DNA of 64,000 bases from Aeromonas sp. FDAARGOS 1405 (lineage in GTDB: Bacteria > Pseudomonadota > Gammaproteobacteria > Enterobacterales > Aeromonadaceae): NCBI RefSeq assembly GCF_019048265.1, contig NZ_CP077311.1:2241001-2305000 (forward strand). Reading direction: 5' to 3'. Under the pieces are notes generated by a model, which was given only the letters and a program-made list of their open reading frames with translations, did not search any database and was not told where the DNA came from. The position numbers and the translations under genes are program-made. This document shows, one piece after another, positions 8,911 through 17,973 of the stretch (the stretch's first letter is position 1; every line of letters begins with the position of its first letter).

Positions 8911-9639
8911 ATGATGAGAAAGTCTCTGTTGGCCTGCTCCCTGTTGCTGTGCCCTGTCGTGTTTGCTGCCACCCCCCATTGGGAATATAGCGGTGAGGCG
9001 GGGCCTACCCACTGGGCCAAGCTGACCCCTGAGTTTGGCCAGTGTGCGGGTAGCAATCAGTCGCCGGTTGACCTGAACGGATTGGTCGAGGCCAAACTGG
9101 CCCCGCTGGTACTCCACTATCAGGCGGGTGGCAACACAGTGGTCAACAATGGTCATACCGTGCAGGTCGGTTATGCCCCGGGCAGCATTTTGCAACTCGA
9201 TGGCACCAGGTTTGAGCTCAAGCAGTTCCACTTCCACGCCCCGAGTGAAAACCTCATCGAGGGCAAATCCTATCCGCTGGAAGGGCATCTGGTGCACGTC
9301 AGTGACAAGGAAGAGATCGCCGTGGTGGCGGTGATGTTCGAGGCTGGCAAGGCCAATCCTGCGCTGGCGGCAGCTTGGAGTGCATTACCTGCCAAGGTGG
9401 GGGAGATCCAGGCCCTCAAGGCGCCGCTCTCTGCTGAGCAACTGCTGCCGGAAAGCCATGACTACTATCGCTTCAGCGGTTCCCTTACAACGCCTCCCTG
9501 CTCGGAAGGGGTGCGCTGGCTGGTGATGAAGCAGCCGGTTGAGGTCAGTCAGGCCCAGATCGACGCCTTCAAGGCGGTGATGCACCACCCCAACAACCGA
9601 CCGGTGCAGCCCCTCAATGGGCGCGTGGTACTGCAATAA
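8911..9639 (+). CDS. cah: Periplasmic alpha-carbonic anhydrase
   Basis: 242 residues, interconverting CO2 and bicarbonate in the periplasm. Signal peptide MMRKSLLACSLLLCPVVFAA, then the alpha-CA domain: CAGSNQSPVDL, the zinc ligands in FHFHAPSEN (two His) and EGHLVHV (third His), and the late FSGSLTTPPCSEGVRW block. The two cysteines (CAGSNQ and PPCSEG) form the conserved disulfide. AAGGAT lies just upstream; ATG 8914 has better spacing than 8911 and may be the true start. A single-gene unit ending in a strong hairpin. Confidence 0.93.
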   Translation: MMRKSLLACSLLLCPVVFAATPHWEYSGEAGPTHWAKLTPEFGQCAGSNQSPVDLNGLVEAKLAPLVLHYQAGGNTVVNNGHTVQVGYAPGSILQLDGTRFELKQFHFHAPSENLIEGKSYPLEGHLVHVSDKEEIAVVAVMFEAGKANPALAAAWSALPAKVGEIQALKAPLSAEQLLPESHDYYRFSGSLTTPPCSEGVRWLVMKQPVEVSQAQIDAFKAVMHHPNNRPVQPLNGRVVLQ

Positions 9640-9677
9640 CACAGCGTTGCAATAGCGCTGCAGATAGCAAAAACAAC

Positions 9678-9704
9678 AAAGAGGGCCGCGAGGCCCTCTT
9701 TTAC
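9678..9704. terminator. Terminator, carbonic anhydrase / psuG
   Basis: Stem AAAGAGGGCC / GGCCCTCTTT with loop GCGA, between convergent genes. Confidence 0.8.
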
Positions 9705-9726
9705 ATGGCGAGGTATCGGTGTGCAA

Positions 9727-10635
9727 TTAAAGCGCGGCGGCGATGCGGGCGCCAAGCGCCGCGTTGTTCAGTACCAGCTGAATGTTGGCCGCCAGTGAGT
9801 TGCCGCCGGTCAGCTCGCAGACGCGGGCCAGCAGGAAGGGGGTTGACGCCTTGCCCTTGATCCCCTGCTCATCCGCTTCACGCAGCGCTTGGGCAATGGC
9901 TGCGTCGATATCAGCTTTCGGCATGGCGTGTGCGGTCGGGATGGGGTTGGCCACCACGGCGCCGCCCGCCAGTCCCAGCTCCCACTTGAGGCGCAGCGCC
10001 TCGGCGATGGCCGCCGGGGTATCGAGGCGATAATCGACCTTGAAGCCGCTCTCGCGGGTGTAGAAGGCTGGCAGCTCCTCGGTTTGATAGCCGATCACCG
10101 GTACGCCCTGGGTCTCCAGATACTCCAGGGTCAGCCCGATATCGAGTATCGACTTGGCTCCGGCGCAGACTACGGCCACCGGCGTTTGTGCCAGCTCCTG
10201 CAGGTCGGCTGAGATATCGAAGGTCTCCTGCGCACCGCGATGTACCCCGCCGATCCCGCCGGTGGCAAAGACCCGGATCCCCGCCATGGCGGCGATGATC
10301 ATGGTGGAGGCGACCGTGGTGGCCCCCATCCCCTTGCGTGCCAGCACGAACGGAATGTCGCGGCGGCTGCACTTGGTAACCGCATGGCCAGCCCGACCGA
10401 GGGCCTCCAGCGCACCGGCATCCAGTCCCACCTTGAGGCGGCCATCGAGGATGGCGATGGTGGCTGGAATGGATCCGTTATCGCGCACCACCTGCTCCAC
10501 CTGACGGGCCGTCTCCACGTTCTGCGGATAGGGCATGCCGTGGGAGATGATGGTGGATTCGAGGGCAACCACCGGTTTGCCAGCAGCTAGCGCGGCAGCC
10601 ACTTCCGGTTGGATATCGAGGTAAGCGTTCAGCAT
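9727..10635 (-). CDS. psuG: Pseudouridine-5'-phosphate glycosidase
   Basis: 302 residues. PsuG cleaves the C-C glycosidic bond of pseudouridine 5'-phosphate to uracil and ribose 5-phosphate. Family blocks are present: ALESTIISHGMPYP near the N-terminus, KCSRRDIPFVLARKGMGATTVA, FATGGIGGVHRGA, VVCAGAKSILDI and TPFLLARVCELTGG. Its start codon overlaps the stop of the upstream kinase (7-nt overlap), so translation is coupled. Together the two genes give pseudouridine salvage. Confidence 0.95.
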   Translation of the reverse strand: MLNAYLDIQPEVAAALAAGKPVVALESTIISHGMPYPQNVETARQVEQVVRDNGSIPATIAILDGRLKVGLDAGALEALGRAGHAVTKCSRRDIPFVLARKGMGATTVASTMIIAAMAGIRVFATGGIGGVHRGAQETFDISADLQELAQTPVAVVCAGAKSILDIGLTLEYLETQGVPVIGYQTEELPAFYTRESGFKVDYRLDTPAAIAEALRLKWELGLAGGAVVANPIPTAHAMPKADIDAAIAQALREADEQGIKGKASTPFLLARVCELTGGNSLAANIQLVLNNAALGARIAAAL

Positions 10636-11720
10636 GAGTACTCCTCCAGTATGCGGTCAACGGCGGTCTTGCTCAGACCGGAAAAAACGGTATCGGAACA
10701 ATTGACGGTGAGGGCGGCGCAGCCCAAGGCAAAGCGGGTGGTTTGGGCAATGTCGAGCTCTTGCAGCCAGGCGTGGGCGAGGCCAGCCATAAAGGCATCC
10801 CCGCCGCCGGTGACGTTGAGCACCGGACTGCCCAGCACCGGCAGGTGGCCTTGTTGCTCGCCATCGCTGTAAAAGATCCCCTGTTCACCCAGACTGAGGA
10901 ACAGTCGTTTGACCCCGGCGCGGTGGAACCAGGCGGCAACCATGGGCCAGGTTTCGGGCCCGGCGATGGTCATGCCGCACAGCTGCTCGGCTTCGCTGCG
11001 ATTGGGTTTGAGGGTGTGGATCTTGCCGAGCCAGGGGCGGATCTTCTCCACTTTGGCCACCGAAACGGTATCGACAAAGATGGCGTGCTCTCCCTGCCGC
11101 TCGAACAGCCAGTCGAGGGTGTGGATGGCCAGATTGGTGTCGAGCACCCAAAGCCGGGCACCGCCGAGAAAGCCACCGAGCGGGGTCAGGCGGGCAGGGG
11201 TGAGCTGCTCTATGATGGCCATGTCGTTGATGGCGCAGCTCATTTCGCCGCTGCCATCATGCAGGCTGAGGTAGCAAGAGGTAGTGTGGCCATCGAGCAC
11301 CAGGGTCTGGCGCACATCGACGCCGGCCCGCTGGCTTACCTCCAGCAGATGATGACCATACTGGTCGTTGCCGACCGCTGTAAGCAGCCGGGTGTCGCTG
11401 CCGAGCCGCGCCAGATTCTCGGCGATATTGCGGCCAACACCACCTGCCGAGGTGCGCACCTTGCCCGGGTTGGAGTCGCCGAGCAGCAGGTTGTCATGGC
11501 TGGTGCCACAAATATCCATATTGGCACCGCCGATCACCACTACGTAGGGGCCTTCTCGCAGTACATAACCTCTGCCTTGCACATATCCCTGCCGGATCAG
11601 GCTGGAGATGTGGCTGGCCAGCGCGGAGCGGCTGATGCCGAGGCGATCGGCCAGATCCTGCTGGGCAATCATGGGATCCTGACGCAGCAGGGCTAGGATC
11701 TCTTGTTCACGCTCAGTCAT
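10629..11720 (-). CDS. psuK: Pseudouridine kinase with N-terminal HTH domain (YeiI/PsuK-like)
   Basis: 363 residues. Residues about 1-55 form a winged HTH (EREQEILALLRQDP...LADRLGISRSALASHI); the rest is a PfkB-family kinase with GGxGRNIAxNLARLG, HTLKPNRSEAEQL and the GGGDAFMAGLA anion hole with catalytic Asp. E. coli PsuK lacks the HTH, whereas E. coli YeiI has it, so this protein combines a YeiI-like layout with a psuG partner. The start MTEREQ is preferred: the 30 codons before it, back to 11810, run through the dyads and look non-coding. The HTH may let the kinase repress its own operon (inference). Confidence 0.88.
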   Translation of the reverse strand: MTEREQEILALLRQDPMIAQQDLADRLGISRSALASHISSLIRQGYVQGRGYVLREGPYVVVIGGANMDICGTSHDNLLLGDSNPGKVRTSAGGVGRNIAENLARLGSDTRLLTAVGNDQYGHHLLEVSQRAGVDVRQTLVLDGHTTSCYLSLHDGSGEMSCAINDMAIIEQLTPARLTPLGGFLGGARLWVLDTNLAIHTLDWLFERQGEHAIFVDTVSVAKVEKIRPWLGKIHTLKPNRSEAEQLCGMTIAGPETWPMVAAWFHRAGVKRLFLSLGEQGIFYSDGEQQGHLPVLGSPVLNVTGGGDAFMAGLAHAWLQELDIAQTTRFALGCAALTVNCSDTVFSGLSKTAVDRILEEYSC

Positions 11721-11736
11721 AGACAAACATCCATTT

Positions 11737-11798
11737 ACAAACGTTTGTCCATTATTGCTGGGAAACGTTTGCTGGCTATCGGCTTGTACAAAATTTGT
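11737..11798. promoter_or_regulatory. Three related dyads upstream of psuK-psuG, candidate operators
   Basis: ACAAACGTTTGT (11737-11748), an AAACGTTT core (11763-11770) and ACAAAATTTGT (11788-11798) lie with centres about 24-27 bp apart. A further half-site GACAAAC is at 11722. The arrangement is what a dimeric repressor would bind; the HTH of the adjacent kinase is the obvious candidate, by inference only. Confidence 0.55.
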
Positions 11799-11893
11799 CG
11801 GCTTGCGCACAAAAAATCGACATTCAAAGCTGGGTTGGCAAGCGGTTTAGCCGGGGAGGGGACTTTTAACGGGTCGGTGGCCCTGCAACGGCT

Positions 11894-11899
11894 TATAAT
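11894..11899 (+). promoter_or_regulatory. -10 box of the SPOUT methyltransferase gene
   Basis: Perfect TATAAT 23 nt before the start codon, with no good -35 at 17-18 bp. Confidence 0.4.
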
Positions 11900-11921
11900 G
11901 GCCGTCGCAAGATGAGGAGAG

Positions 11922-12377
11922 ATGATGGAAAAGAGTGCATTCTGCTGCGTGGGGTTGGTCAATCCCAAGTCCCCGGAAAATGTCGGTTCCGTGATGCGGG
12001 CTGCGGGTTGTTACGGGGTGGACGAGGTCTACTACACCGGCAACCGCTTCGAGCTGGCGCGCCGCTTTGCCACTGATACCAAGCAGATGGTGGAGAAGAT
12101 CCCGCTGCTCGGGGTGGATGATCTGATGGCGTTTATCCCGCAGGGATGCGTGCCCGTGGTGGTCGATCTGATCGACGGCGCTACACCGCTCCCCGACTAT
12201 GTCCATCCGGAACGCGCTTTTTATATCTTCGGGCCGGAGGATGGTACGCTCGATCCTGCCCTCTATGGCGCGGTGAAAGATGTGGTTTATGTGCCGACCA
12301 GTGGCTGTATGAATCTGGCGGCCTCGGTCAATGTGATCCTCTACGACCGCTTGGCCAAGGGAATGAGGGGAGAGTAA
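11922..12377 (+). CDS. SpoU/TrmH-family RNA 2'-O-methyltransferase
   Basis: 151 residues, a minimal SPOUT (trefoil knot) methyltransferase using SAM to methylate RNA ribose. The three family motifs are visible: NPKSPENVGSVMRAA (Asn/Arg catalytic region), FYIFGPEDGTL (SAM loop) and VPTSGCMNLAASVNVILYDR. It is not TrmL by sequence (TrmL begins with a different NIVLFxPxIPxNTGN motif), so the target (tRNA or rRNA) is open. GAGGAGAG gives a strong SD; ATG 11925 is an equally good start. No partner gene is evident. Confidence 0.85.
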   Translation: MMEKSAFCCVGLVNPKSPENVGSVMRAAGCYGVDEVYYTGNRFELARRFATDTKQMVEKIPLLGVDDLMAFIPQGCVPVVVDLIDGATPLPDYVHPERAFYIFGPEDGTLDPALYGAVKDVVYVPTSGCMNLAASVNVILYDRLAKGMRGE

Positions 12378-12395
12378 TTAGCGCAACGTTATCAT

Positions 12396-13145
12396 TCAGT
12401 CTGCAGGACTGGCAGCCACTTTCTGTTCCAGTTCTTCGATAAAACCCTGATAGTAGTCATAGAGTTGATAGTGCTTATAGATCTCTGCCAGACCCCCGCT
12501 GCGGATCAACTCAACCATTCCCTTATCCCAGAGCTGTAACATCCGGTTGCCTTGCTGGGTATCGGCAAAAATGGGATAGGTCGGGATCCAGCGCAGGAAG
12601 ACGCGATGCAGCTCGGGAGGGATAGCCTCATCCACATAGAGCACGCCGGCAGTGAGGTAAAAGCGATATCGCTCTTTACCAAGCAGTTGCAGGGCCAGCT
12701 CATCGCTGTCAATTTCATGCCACTGCATGGTGACCGCAATGTACTTGTCGAATGCCCAGCCCCGCCGCCATATCACGGTTTGCCCTTCCAGACTTTTCTC
12801 CCCTTGCCACTGGGGTTGCCATTTCTTGAGCATGAACACGGTCAGGTCATCCGCTGATGCCGGATAGCGAGATTGCTGGACGCCGGATACTTCATCGCGA
12901 TATACCCCCATGGCGATATCTCCCCCTTTTTTTGCAATGACAGCGAGAGCGCGCTTATAGGGCACAATATGGGGGGTTACCTGATAGCCGTGAGGCTGGT
13001 AGATGGCTCGCACCAGATCCAGATAGAGGCCTTTGCCATCCTTTTGACAAAAACCGGGCCAATCATCGCAATAAACGTCAATAGACTCTGCCCGGCAATT
13101 CGCCGCAGTGAACAGACAACAGAGCAACAGACAGATGCGTAGCAT
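12396..13145 (-). CDS. Periplasmic solute-binding-like protein (SBP_bac_3 fold)
   Basis: 249 residues with signal peptide MLRICLLLCCLFTAANCRA. The mature part resembles extracellular solute-binding family 3: ESIDVYCDDWPGFCQKDGKGLYLDLVRAIY, PYKRALAVIAKKGGDIAMGVY and a C-terminal LWDKGMVELIRSGGLAEIYKHYQ. Such orphan proteins without an adjacent ABC permease often act as ligand sensors or lack transport function; the ligand cannot be told. Single gene, convergent with the methyltransferase. Confidence 0.78.
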   Translation of the reverse strand: MLRICLLLCCLFTAANCRAESIDVYCDDWPGFCQKDGKGLYLDLVRAIYQPHGYQVTPHIVPYKRALAVIAKKGGDIAMGVYRDEVSGVQQSRYPASADDLTVFMLKKWQPQWQGEKSLEGQTVIWRRGWAFDKYIAVTMQWHEIDSDELALQLLGKERYRFYLTAGVLYVDEAIPPELHRVFLRWIPTYPIFADTQQGNRMLQLWDKGMVELIRSGGLAEIYKHYQLYDYYQGFIEELEQKVAASPAD

Positions 13146-13338
13146 GGTCAGAGCTGGCCTCGCTGGGGCAGAGGAAAAAACACTGATACCCTACTTTATA
13201 CCATGGCATTGATGGCGACGGCGTACAGAAAAAATCCCTGATGTTCATTTTGCGACAGGGTCGAGAGTTATTTTCAATCTGATGGTTATGATGAACTCAA
13301 GATTCAATAGTACCCCAATCAGTAGAGGAGACTGCATT

Positions 13339-13770
13339 ATGCCATCGATCAAAACTCTGCTTTGTCCTGTCGATTTTTCCCAAATGTCCCGGGCGGTACT
13401 CGACTATGCCGTATTCATGGCGCAGAGCCATGAGGCCCAGCTCAAGCTGATCCATGTCGTAGACCAACTGCACGGCTTTGACAGTTACAAAATTCTTCAT
13501 ATGACAGCCGTTGAGATCACTCACGAAATGGAGCGTCAGGCCAGAGCCCAACTCAAAGAGCTGATTGCCACCCTGCCTATTCCGGCAACGTTTGATATTC
13601 GCTTTGGTAGGGCAGCGGATGAAATCATTATCCAGGCCAAGGAAGACGAGGTTGAACTGATCGTTATGGGGAGTCACGGCCGCTCCGGCATCAGCCATCT
13701 GCTGGTAGGCAGCGTTGCCGAATCCGTGGTGCGTCATGCTCCGTGCCCGGTCCTGGTGGTGCGCCAATAA
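13339..13770 (+). CDS. Universal stress protein UspA family
   Basis: 143 residues, a single Usp domain. The ATP-binding signature G-2x-G-9x-G-S is intact (GSHGRSGISHLLVGS). It begins MPSIKTLLCPVDFS after GAGGAG at good spacing; an upstream in-frame ATG at 13282 adds 19 unlikely residues. Monocistronic, with its own terminator. Regulation is unseen; Usp genes are commonly induced by stasis or ppGpp. Confidence 0.9.
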   Translation: MPSIKTLLCPVDFSQMSRAVLDYAVFMAQSHEAQLKLIHVVDQLHGFDSYKILHMTAVEITHEMERQARAQLKELIATLPIPATFDIRFGRAADEIIIQAKEDEVELIVMGSHGRSGISHLLVGSVAESVVRHAPCPVLVVRQ

Positions 13771-13800
13771 CTCGTCCCGTTTAGTATGAGAGCGTGACAA

Positions 13801-13830
13801 ACAAGGCCAGCGATTGCTGGCCTTGTGTTT
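13801..13830. terminator. Terminator after uspA-family gene
   Basis: Stem ACAAGGCCAGC / GCTGGCCTTGT, loop GATT, then GTTTT; shared with the convergent gene. Confidence 0.85.
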
Positions 13831-13843
13831 TATGGTGTCGTTG

Positions 13844-14473
13844 CTAGCCGTGGGCGTAGATGACACTGCCCCCTTTTATGGTATCTATGATGGCCCTGGC
13901 TTGTTCCTTTGGCAGGGCGGGACAGCCCCAGCTGCGGCCCAGTTTGTCATATTTGCGCAGATGGTTTGGGCTGGCATAGGCGGCGCCATGCACCACGATG
14001 GCACGTTTGCGGGCATTGCAGTTTTTGCCGGGGCTGAGCCCATCCAGCCGCAGGGAGTAGCCATGCTTGCCCAAGTAGGTTTCTGCGGTACGATAGACGC
14101 CGAGGGAGCTTTGTCGGGAGTTGAGCTGGTTGGAAAAGCGCTCTGCGGCTAGTTCACCTGAGTTGCGGCCATGGCTTACCCAGGTGTGATAAAGCAGTTT
14201 GTGACGTTTCATGTCGATGACGAACAGCCTGCGCTGAGTCGAAGGCTTGCTGTAATCAATGATGGTCAGGATGGATTTTTGCTTGCTGCGTACGCTTTGA
14301 TAGCTGACAAGGGCTTTTTGAAAGGTTTGTCTGTCGAGTTTGCCGGCCAGCCCAAGCTGCTGATAGAGGTTGCGCTCACTACTGGCGGCGCTATTCCCGC
14401 TCCAGCCAATGCTCACCAGCAACAGTAACACTGGCCATAGTGGCCTCCACCGTTTTCCGAGTAACTCTGTCAT
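13844..14473 (-). CDS. Murein L,D-transpeptidase catalytic domain family protein
   Basis: 209 residues with an N-terminal signal or anchor (PLWPVLLLLVSIGWSG). The domain is of the YkuD_2 type (PF13645-like): FVIDMKRHKLLYHTWVSHGRNSG, an HG (AIVVHGAAYAS) and the terminal GRSWGCPALP with the expected catalytic Cys. Likely acts on peptidoglycan crosslinks or lipoprotein anchoring in the periplasm; the exact reaction of this subfamily is not established. It converges with the Usp gene. Confidence 0.85.
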   Translation of the reverse strand: MTELLGKRWRPLWPVLLLLVSIGWSGNSAASSERNLYQQLGLAGKLDRQTFQKALVSYQSVRSKQKSILTIIDYSKPSTQRRLFVIDMKRHKLLYHTWVSHGRNSGELAAERFSNQLNSRQSSLGVYRTAETYLGKHGYSLRLDGLSPGKNCNARKRAIVVHGAAYASPNHLRKYDKLGRSWGCPALPKEQARAIIDTIKGGSVIYAHG

Positions 14474-14570
14474 CCCTGATCCCCTCTTTGCGCATCCTTG
14501 CCTGTCAAACGGGCTGAAATTACAGCTATCCGCTCGATAGTTATATGCAAGACCATGAAAACGCGCAATA

Positions 14571-14593
14571 AAAAAACGGCCGCAGAGCGGCCG
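14571..14593 (-). terminator. Terminator downstream of the RND operon
   Basis: Read on the minus strand: stem CGGCCGC / GCGGCCG with a 3-nt loop, followed by a run of T (the A-run 14571-14576 on the plus strand). It lies about 230 nt past the pump stop codon, beyond the porin remnant. Confidence 0.8.
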
Positions 14594-14652
14594 GAAGAAA
14601 ATAAAATAGTAGACATAGATATTACAGGGTATAACTGACTTCCAATCACTTG

Positions 14653-14820
14653 GAAGCTGTAGTGCAGAGCAACAGCAGCAACAGTGTTATCGCTGTTATT
14701 GCTCAGATAGTTGGTGGCATAGCCACCAACTGAATCGAGCTGGTTCAGTTTTCAATCCGAACTTAAGCCGAATCATACAGCGGTAGATACGTACTCGGCG
14801 TAACCAGCATCGATATTCTT
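14653..14820 (-). pseudogene. Remnant of an OmpC/F-type porin C-terminus
   Basis: 56 codons in the same frame as the RND pump, beginning directly after its stop codon. They read KNIDAGYAEYVSTAV, stop, FGLSSD, stop, KLNQLDSVGGYATNYLSNN, then SDNTVAAVALHYSF. This mirrors the last two beta-strands of enteric porins (KNM..VDYKINQLD...DDIVAVGMTYQF), including the terminal aromatic. Two TGA codons interrupt it and the expected terminal stop reads CAA. It contains a perfect 10-bp inverted repeat (14709-14731). No other part of this porin is present. Confidence 0.7.
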
Positions 14821-17800
14821 CTAGTTCCCACTTTCTGGTATGACCGATAGTTGTTCCGACATTTTTGGTGGAAACTTTTTCATTACTATATCAAAGAACA
14901 GAGGCACGAAAAAAATAGCCAGAATAGTTGCTGTGATCATGCCACCGATGACACCTGTACCAATAGCATGGCGACTGTTGGCTCCAGCACCTGAACTGAT
15001 TGCTAATGGCAAAACACCCAGCAAGAAAGCCAAAGATGTCATGAGAATTGGCCGTAGACGCTGTCGAGCAGCTTCAATAACTGCTGATTGTAAATTAGCA
15101 CCTTGTGCATAAAGGTCTTTTGCAAACTCAACTATTAAGATTGCGTTCTTAGCTGACAGGCCAATTGTCGTTAATAGACCAACTTGAAAATAGACATCAT
15201 TTTCAAGCCCGCGCACATATGTTGCAACTAATGCTCCAATTACGCCTAATGGTACTACTAATATAACAGAAGTAGGAATTGTCCAACTTTCATAAAGTGC
15301 TGCAAGGCACAGAAAAACAAAGAGTATGGAAATAGCATAAAGATACGGTGCTTGTGATCCCGACTTTTGCTCTTCCAGTGATAATCCTGTCCAAGAGACG
15401 GTAATACCATTGGGCAATTTTTCGGCTATTTCTTCAACGGCCTTCATGGCGTCACCGGTACTATAGCCAGGGGCTGCCTCACCAACGATTTCGACTGCAG
15501 AGTAACCATCATAACGTTCTAACCTCGGCGATGCCACCTTCCAACGGGTGGACGCAAAGGAAGAGAAAGGCACCATATCTCCTTTACTGTTACGAATATA
15601 CCATAGGTTAAGATCATCGGGAGTCATTCGATAATTTGGCTCCGCTTGCATGATTACTTGTTTTTGGCGGCCACGGTCAATGAAATCATCGATATAACTA
15701 CTACCCCAACCTGTTGATAGAGTTTCATTAATATCATCAATACTGACACCTTGTGCGATTGCTTTTTCATAATCAATATCGATAATAAACTGAGGGCTAT
15801 CTTTCATCCCATTAGCTCTTACATTTGCTAGTCGAGGATCCTTGTTGGCATTCTCCAGAAATGTTTTTTCTAGATTCATTAGTTCATTGTGCCCCAGATT
15901 TGAACGATCTTGCAAAAAGAAGTCAAAACCAGAAGATGTTCCCAAGCCACGAATAGCTGGTTGATTGAAAGCCATTACATTGGCTTCCTTTATTGAGGAG
16001 AAATATTTGTTGGCTCGTTTTATTATGCTATCAACCTGATCGTCTTCATTTTTACGAAGGTCCCATGGTTGTAGTTTTACAAATGCCATTCCCATATTTT
16101 GCCCGCGACCAGAGAAGTTAAATCCATGTACAGCTAGCATCATCTGCACATTATTTTTTTCTTCGCTGGAAAAATAATTGTTTACTTTTTCCAAGGTAGC
16201 CTGAGTCTGTTTTAGATTGGCTCCATCAGGAAGCTGAATAGATACAAAAAATGAACCCTGGTCTTCCGTAGGCAAGAACGATGATGGTAATACCTTAAAT
16301 AAACCAAGCATTACGCATAGCAGTAAAACATAGATGAGAGTAAACGTTCCTCCTCTTTTAAGTATTTGTACCAGGCCAGTTTCGTAGTTGATTGTCATTC
16401 TCTCAAAATATATGTTGAAAGTCTCAAAAAATTTATTTCTTGTCGAGCTGTCATGTGTCGCTTTTAATAATGTTGCACAGAGGGCTGGCGTAAAAACCAT
16501 AGATGTAATTACAGATAGCCCCATGGCTGCAACGATAGTAAGTGAAAATTGACGATATATAACACCAGTTGAACCACCAAAGAAAGCCATAGGAATAAAG
16601 ACAGCGCTTAATACTAGTGAGATACCAACTAGTGCACCTGTGATTTGATCCATGGATTTGCGAGTCGCCTCAATAGGAGAAAGTGACTCCTCCGTCATTA
16701 AACGCTCGACATTTTCTACGACGACAATTGCATCATCGACCAGCAAACCGATAGCCAGTACTAATCCAAACATGCTAAGGGTGTTAATACTGAACCCCAT
16801 AACCGACATAATCCCGAATGTACCTAATAGTACTACTGGAACTGTAAGGGTTGGAATCAAGGTTGCACGAAAATTTTGCAAAAACAGATACATGATAAGA
16901 AACACAAGGATGACAGCTTCAAATAGTGTTTCTACAACCTCTTCAATTGATAACTTTACAAATGGCGTCGTGTCGTTAGGATACTCCAATTTATAATCCA
17001 TTGGGAATTGTTGAGACAATTCATCCAGTTTTTCACGTACCAGCTTTGATGTAAGCATCTCGTTCGCACCAGATGCCAGTTTTATACCTACTGCTGCCGT
17101 AGCTTGGCCGTTTAATAATGAAGATGTGTCAAAAGATTCGCTATTTAATTCTACTCTTGCAATATCTTTCAATTTTACATTTTTACCATCAGTTTTTGCC
17201 AAAACTACAATGTTCTCAAATTGCTCGCTGGTATTCAAACGACCGCGACCAACAATCGTTGCACTGAAGTCTTGAGCTGATGTGGCTGGTGCTCCACCGA
17301 GCTGACCAAAGGATACTTGAGAATTTTGGGATTTAATAGCTTTTTTAATATCAGCAACAGATAAGTTAAGCTGTGCCAATTTATTAGGATCAAGCCAGAT
17401 ACGCATGGCATATTGGCTACCGAATACTTGTAGCTCTCCAACACCGTTGACCCGGCCTAGTGGTTCATAAATATTATTTAATAAGTAGTCTGAAAGATCT
17501 GCCCGGCTGACTTTTGGATTGCTGGAGGTAATTGATGCAATCATTAGAAAAGAGTCGGATGTTTTTTTAACCATGACACCCTGTTGTCTTACTGCATCAG
17601 GTAAATGAGCCTCAACAGTTTTTAACTGATTTTGTACCTGCACCTGAGCGATATCAGGATCGGTTCCTGGTTCAAAGGTTAGTTGAGTGACACCATTACC
17701 ATTCGAATCACTCGTTGACTTTATATACATCAGATTATCGATACCAAGCATTTTCCGCTCAATATTCTGAGTTACTGTATTCTCTACAGTTTCAGCCGAC

Positions 17801-17955
17801 GCACCGGGGTAACTTGTAGTAATTCGAACTACTGGGGGGGCGATATCAGGGTATTGCTCTATAGGCATAAAGATAATGGATAATATGCCTGAGAGCATTA
17901 TTATTATGGCTAAAACCCAAGCAAAAATAGGGCGATCTATAAAAAAACGAGCCAT
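14821..17955 (-). CDS. RND multidrug efflux permease, AcrB/HAE1 family
   Basis: 1044 residues, full length for HAE1 pumps. The inner-membrane trimer exports drugs or amphiphiles in exchange for protons. MARFFIDRPIFAWVLAI is the first transmembrane helix; the proton-relay motif GLLVDDAIVVVENVER carries both essential Asp in TM4, and the late GLSAKNAILIVEFAKD supplies TM10 Lys. It is AT-rich (about 40% GC by eye) with codon use unlike its neighbours, suggesting transfer. It lies 18 nt after the adaptor gene, forming one operon with no outer-membrane factor and no adjacent TetR-type regulator. Substrate range is unknown. Confidence 0.93.
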   Translation of the reverse strand: MARFFIDRPIFAWVLAIIIMLSGILSIIFMPIEQYPDIAPPVVRITTSYPGASAETVENTVTQNIERKMLGIDNLMYIKSTSDSNGNGVTQLTFEPGTDPDIAQVQVQNQLKTVEAHLPDAVRQQGVMVKKTSDSFLMIASITSSNPKVSRADLSDYLLNNIYEPLGRVNGVGELQVFGSQYAMRIWLDPNKLAQLNLSVADIKKAIKSQNSQVSFGQLGGAPATSAQDFSATIVGRGRLNTSEQFENIVVLAKTDGKNVKLKDIARVELNSESFDTSSLLNGQATAAVGIKLASGANEMLTSKLVREKLDELSQQFPMDYKLEYPNDTTPFVKLSIEEVVETLFEAVILVFLIMYLFLQNFRATLIPTLTVPVVLLGTFGIMSVMGFSINTLSMFGLVLAIGLLVDDAIVVVENVERLMTEESLSPIEATRKSMDQITGALVGISLVLSAVFIPMAFFGGSTGVIYRQFSLTIVAAMGLSVITSMVFTPALCATLLKATHDSSTRNKFFETFNIYFERMTINYETGLVQILKRGGTFTLIYVLLLCVMLGLFKVLPSSFLPTEDQGSFFVSIQLPDGANLKQTQATLEKVNNYFSSEEKNNVQMMLAVHGFNFSGRGQNMGMAFVKLQPWDLRKNEDDQVDSIIKRANKYFSSIKEANVMAFNQPAIRGLGTSSGFDFFLQDRSNLGHNELMNLEKTFLENANKDPRLANVRANGMKDSPQFIIDIDYEKAIAQGVSIDDINETLSTGWGSSYIDDFIDRGRQKQVIMQAEPNYRMTPDDLNLWYIRNSKGDMVPFSSFASTRWKVASPRLERYDGYSAVEIVGEAAPGYSTGDAMKAVEEIAEKLPNGITVSWTGLSLEEQKSGSQAPYLYAISILFVFLCLAALYESWTIPTSVILVVPLGVIGALVATYVRGLENDVYFQVGLLTTIGLSAKNAILIVEFAKDLYAQGANLQSAVIEAARQRLRPILMTSLAFLLGVLPLAISSGAGANSRHAIGTGVIGGMITATILAIFFVPLFFDIVMKKFPPKMSEQLSVIPESGN

Positions 17956-17973
17956 GTGATAGATACTCCGGCC

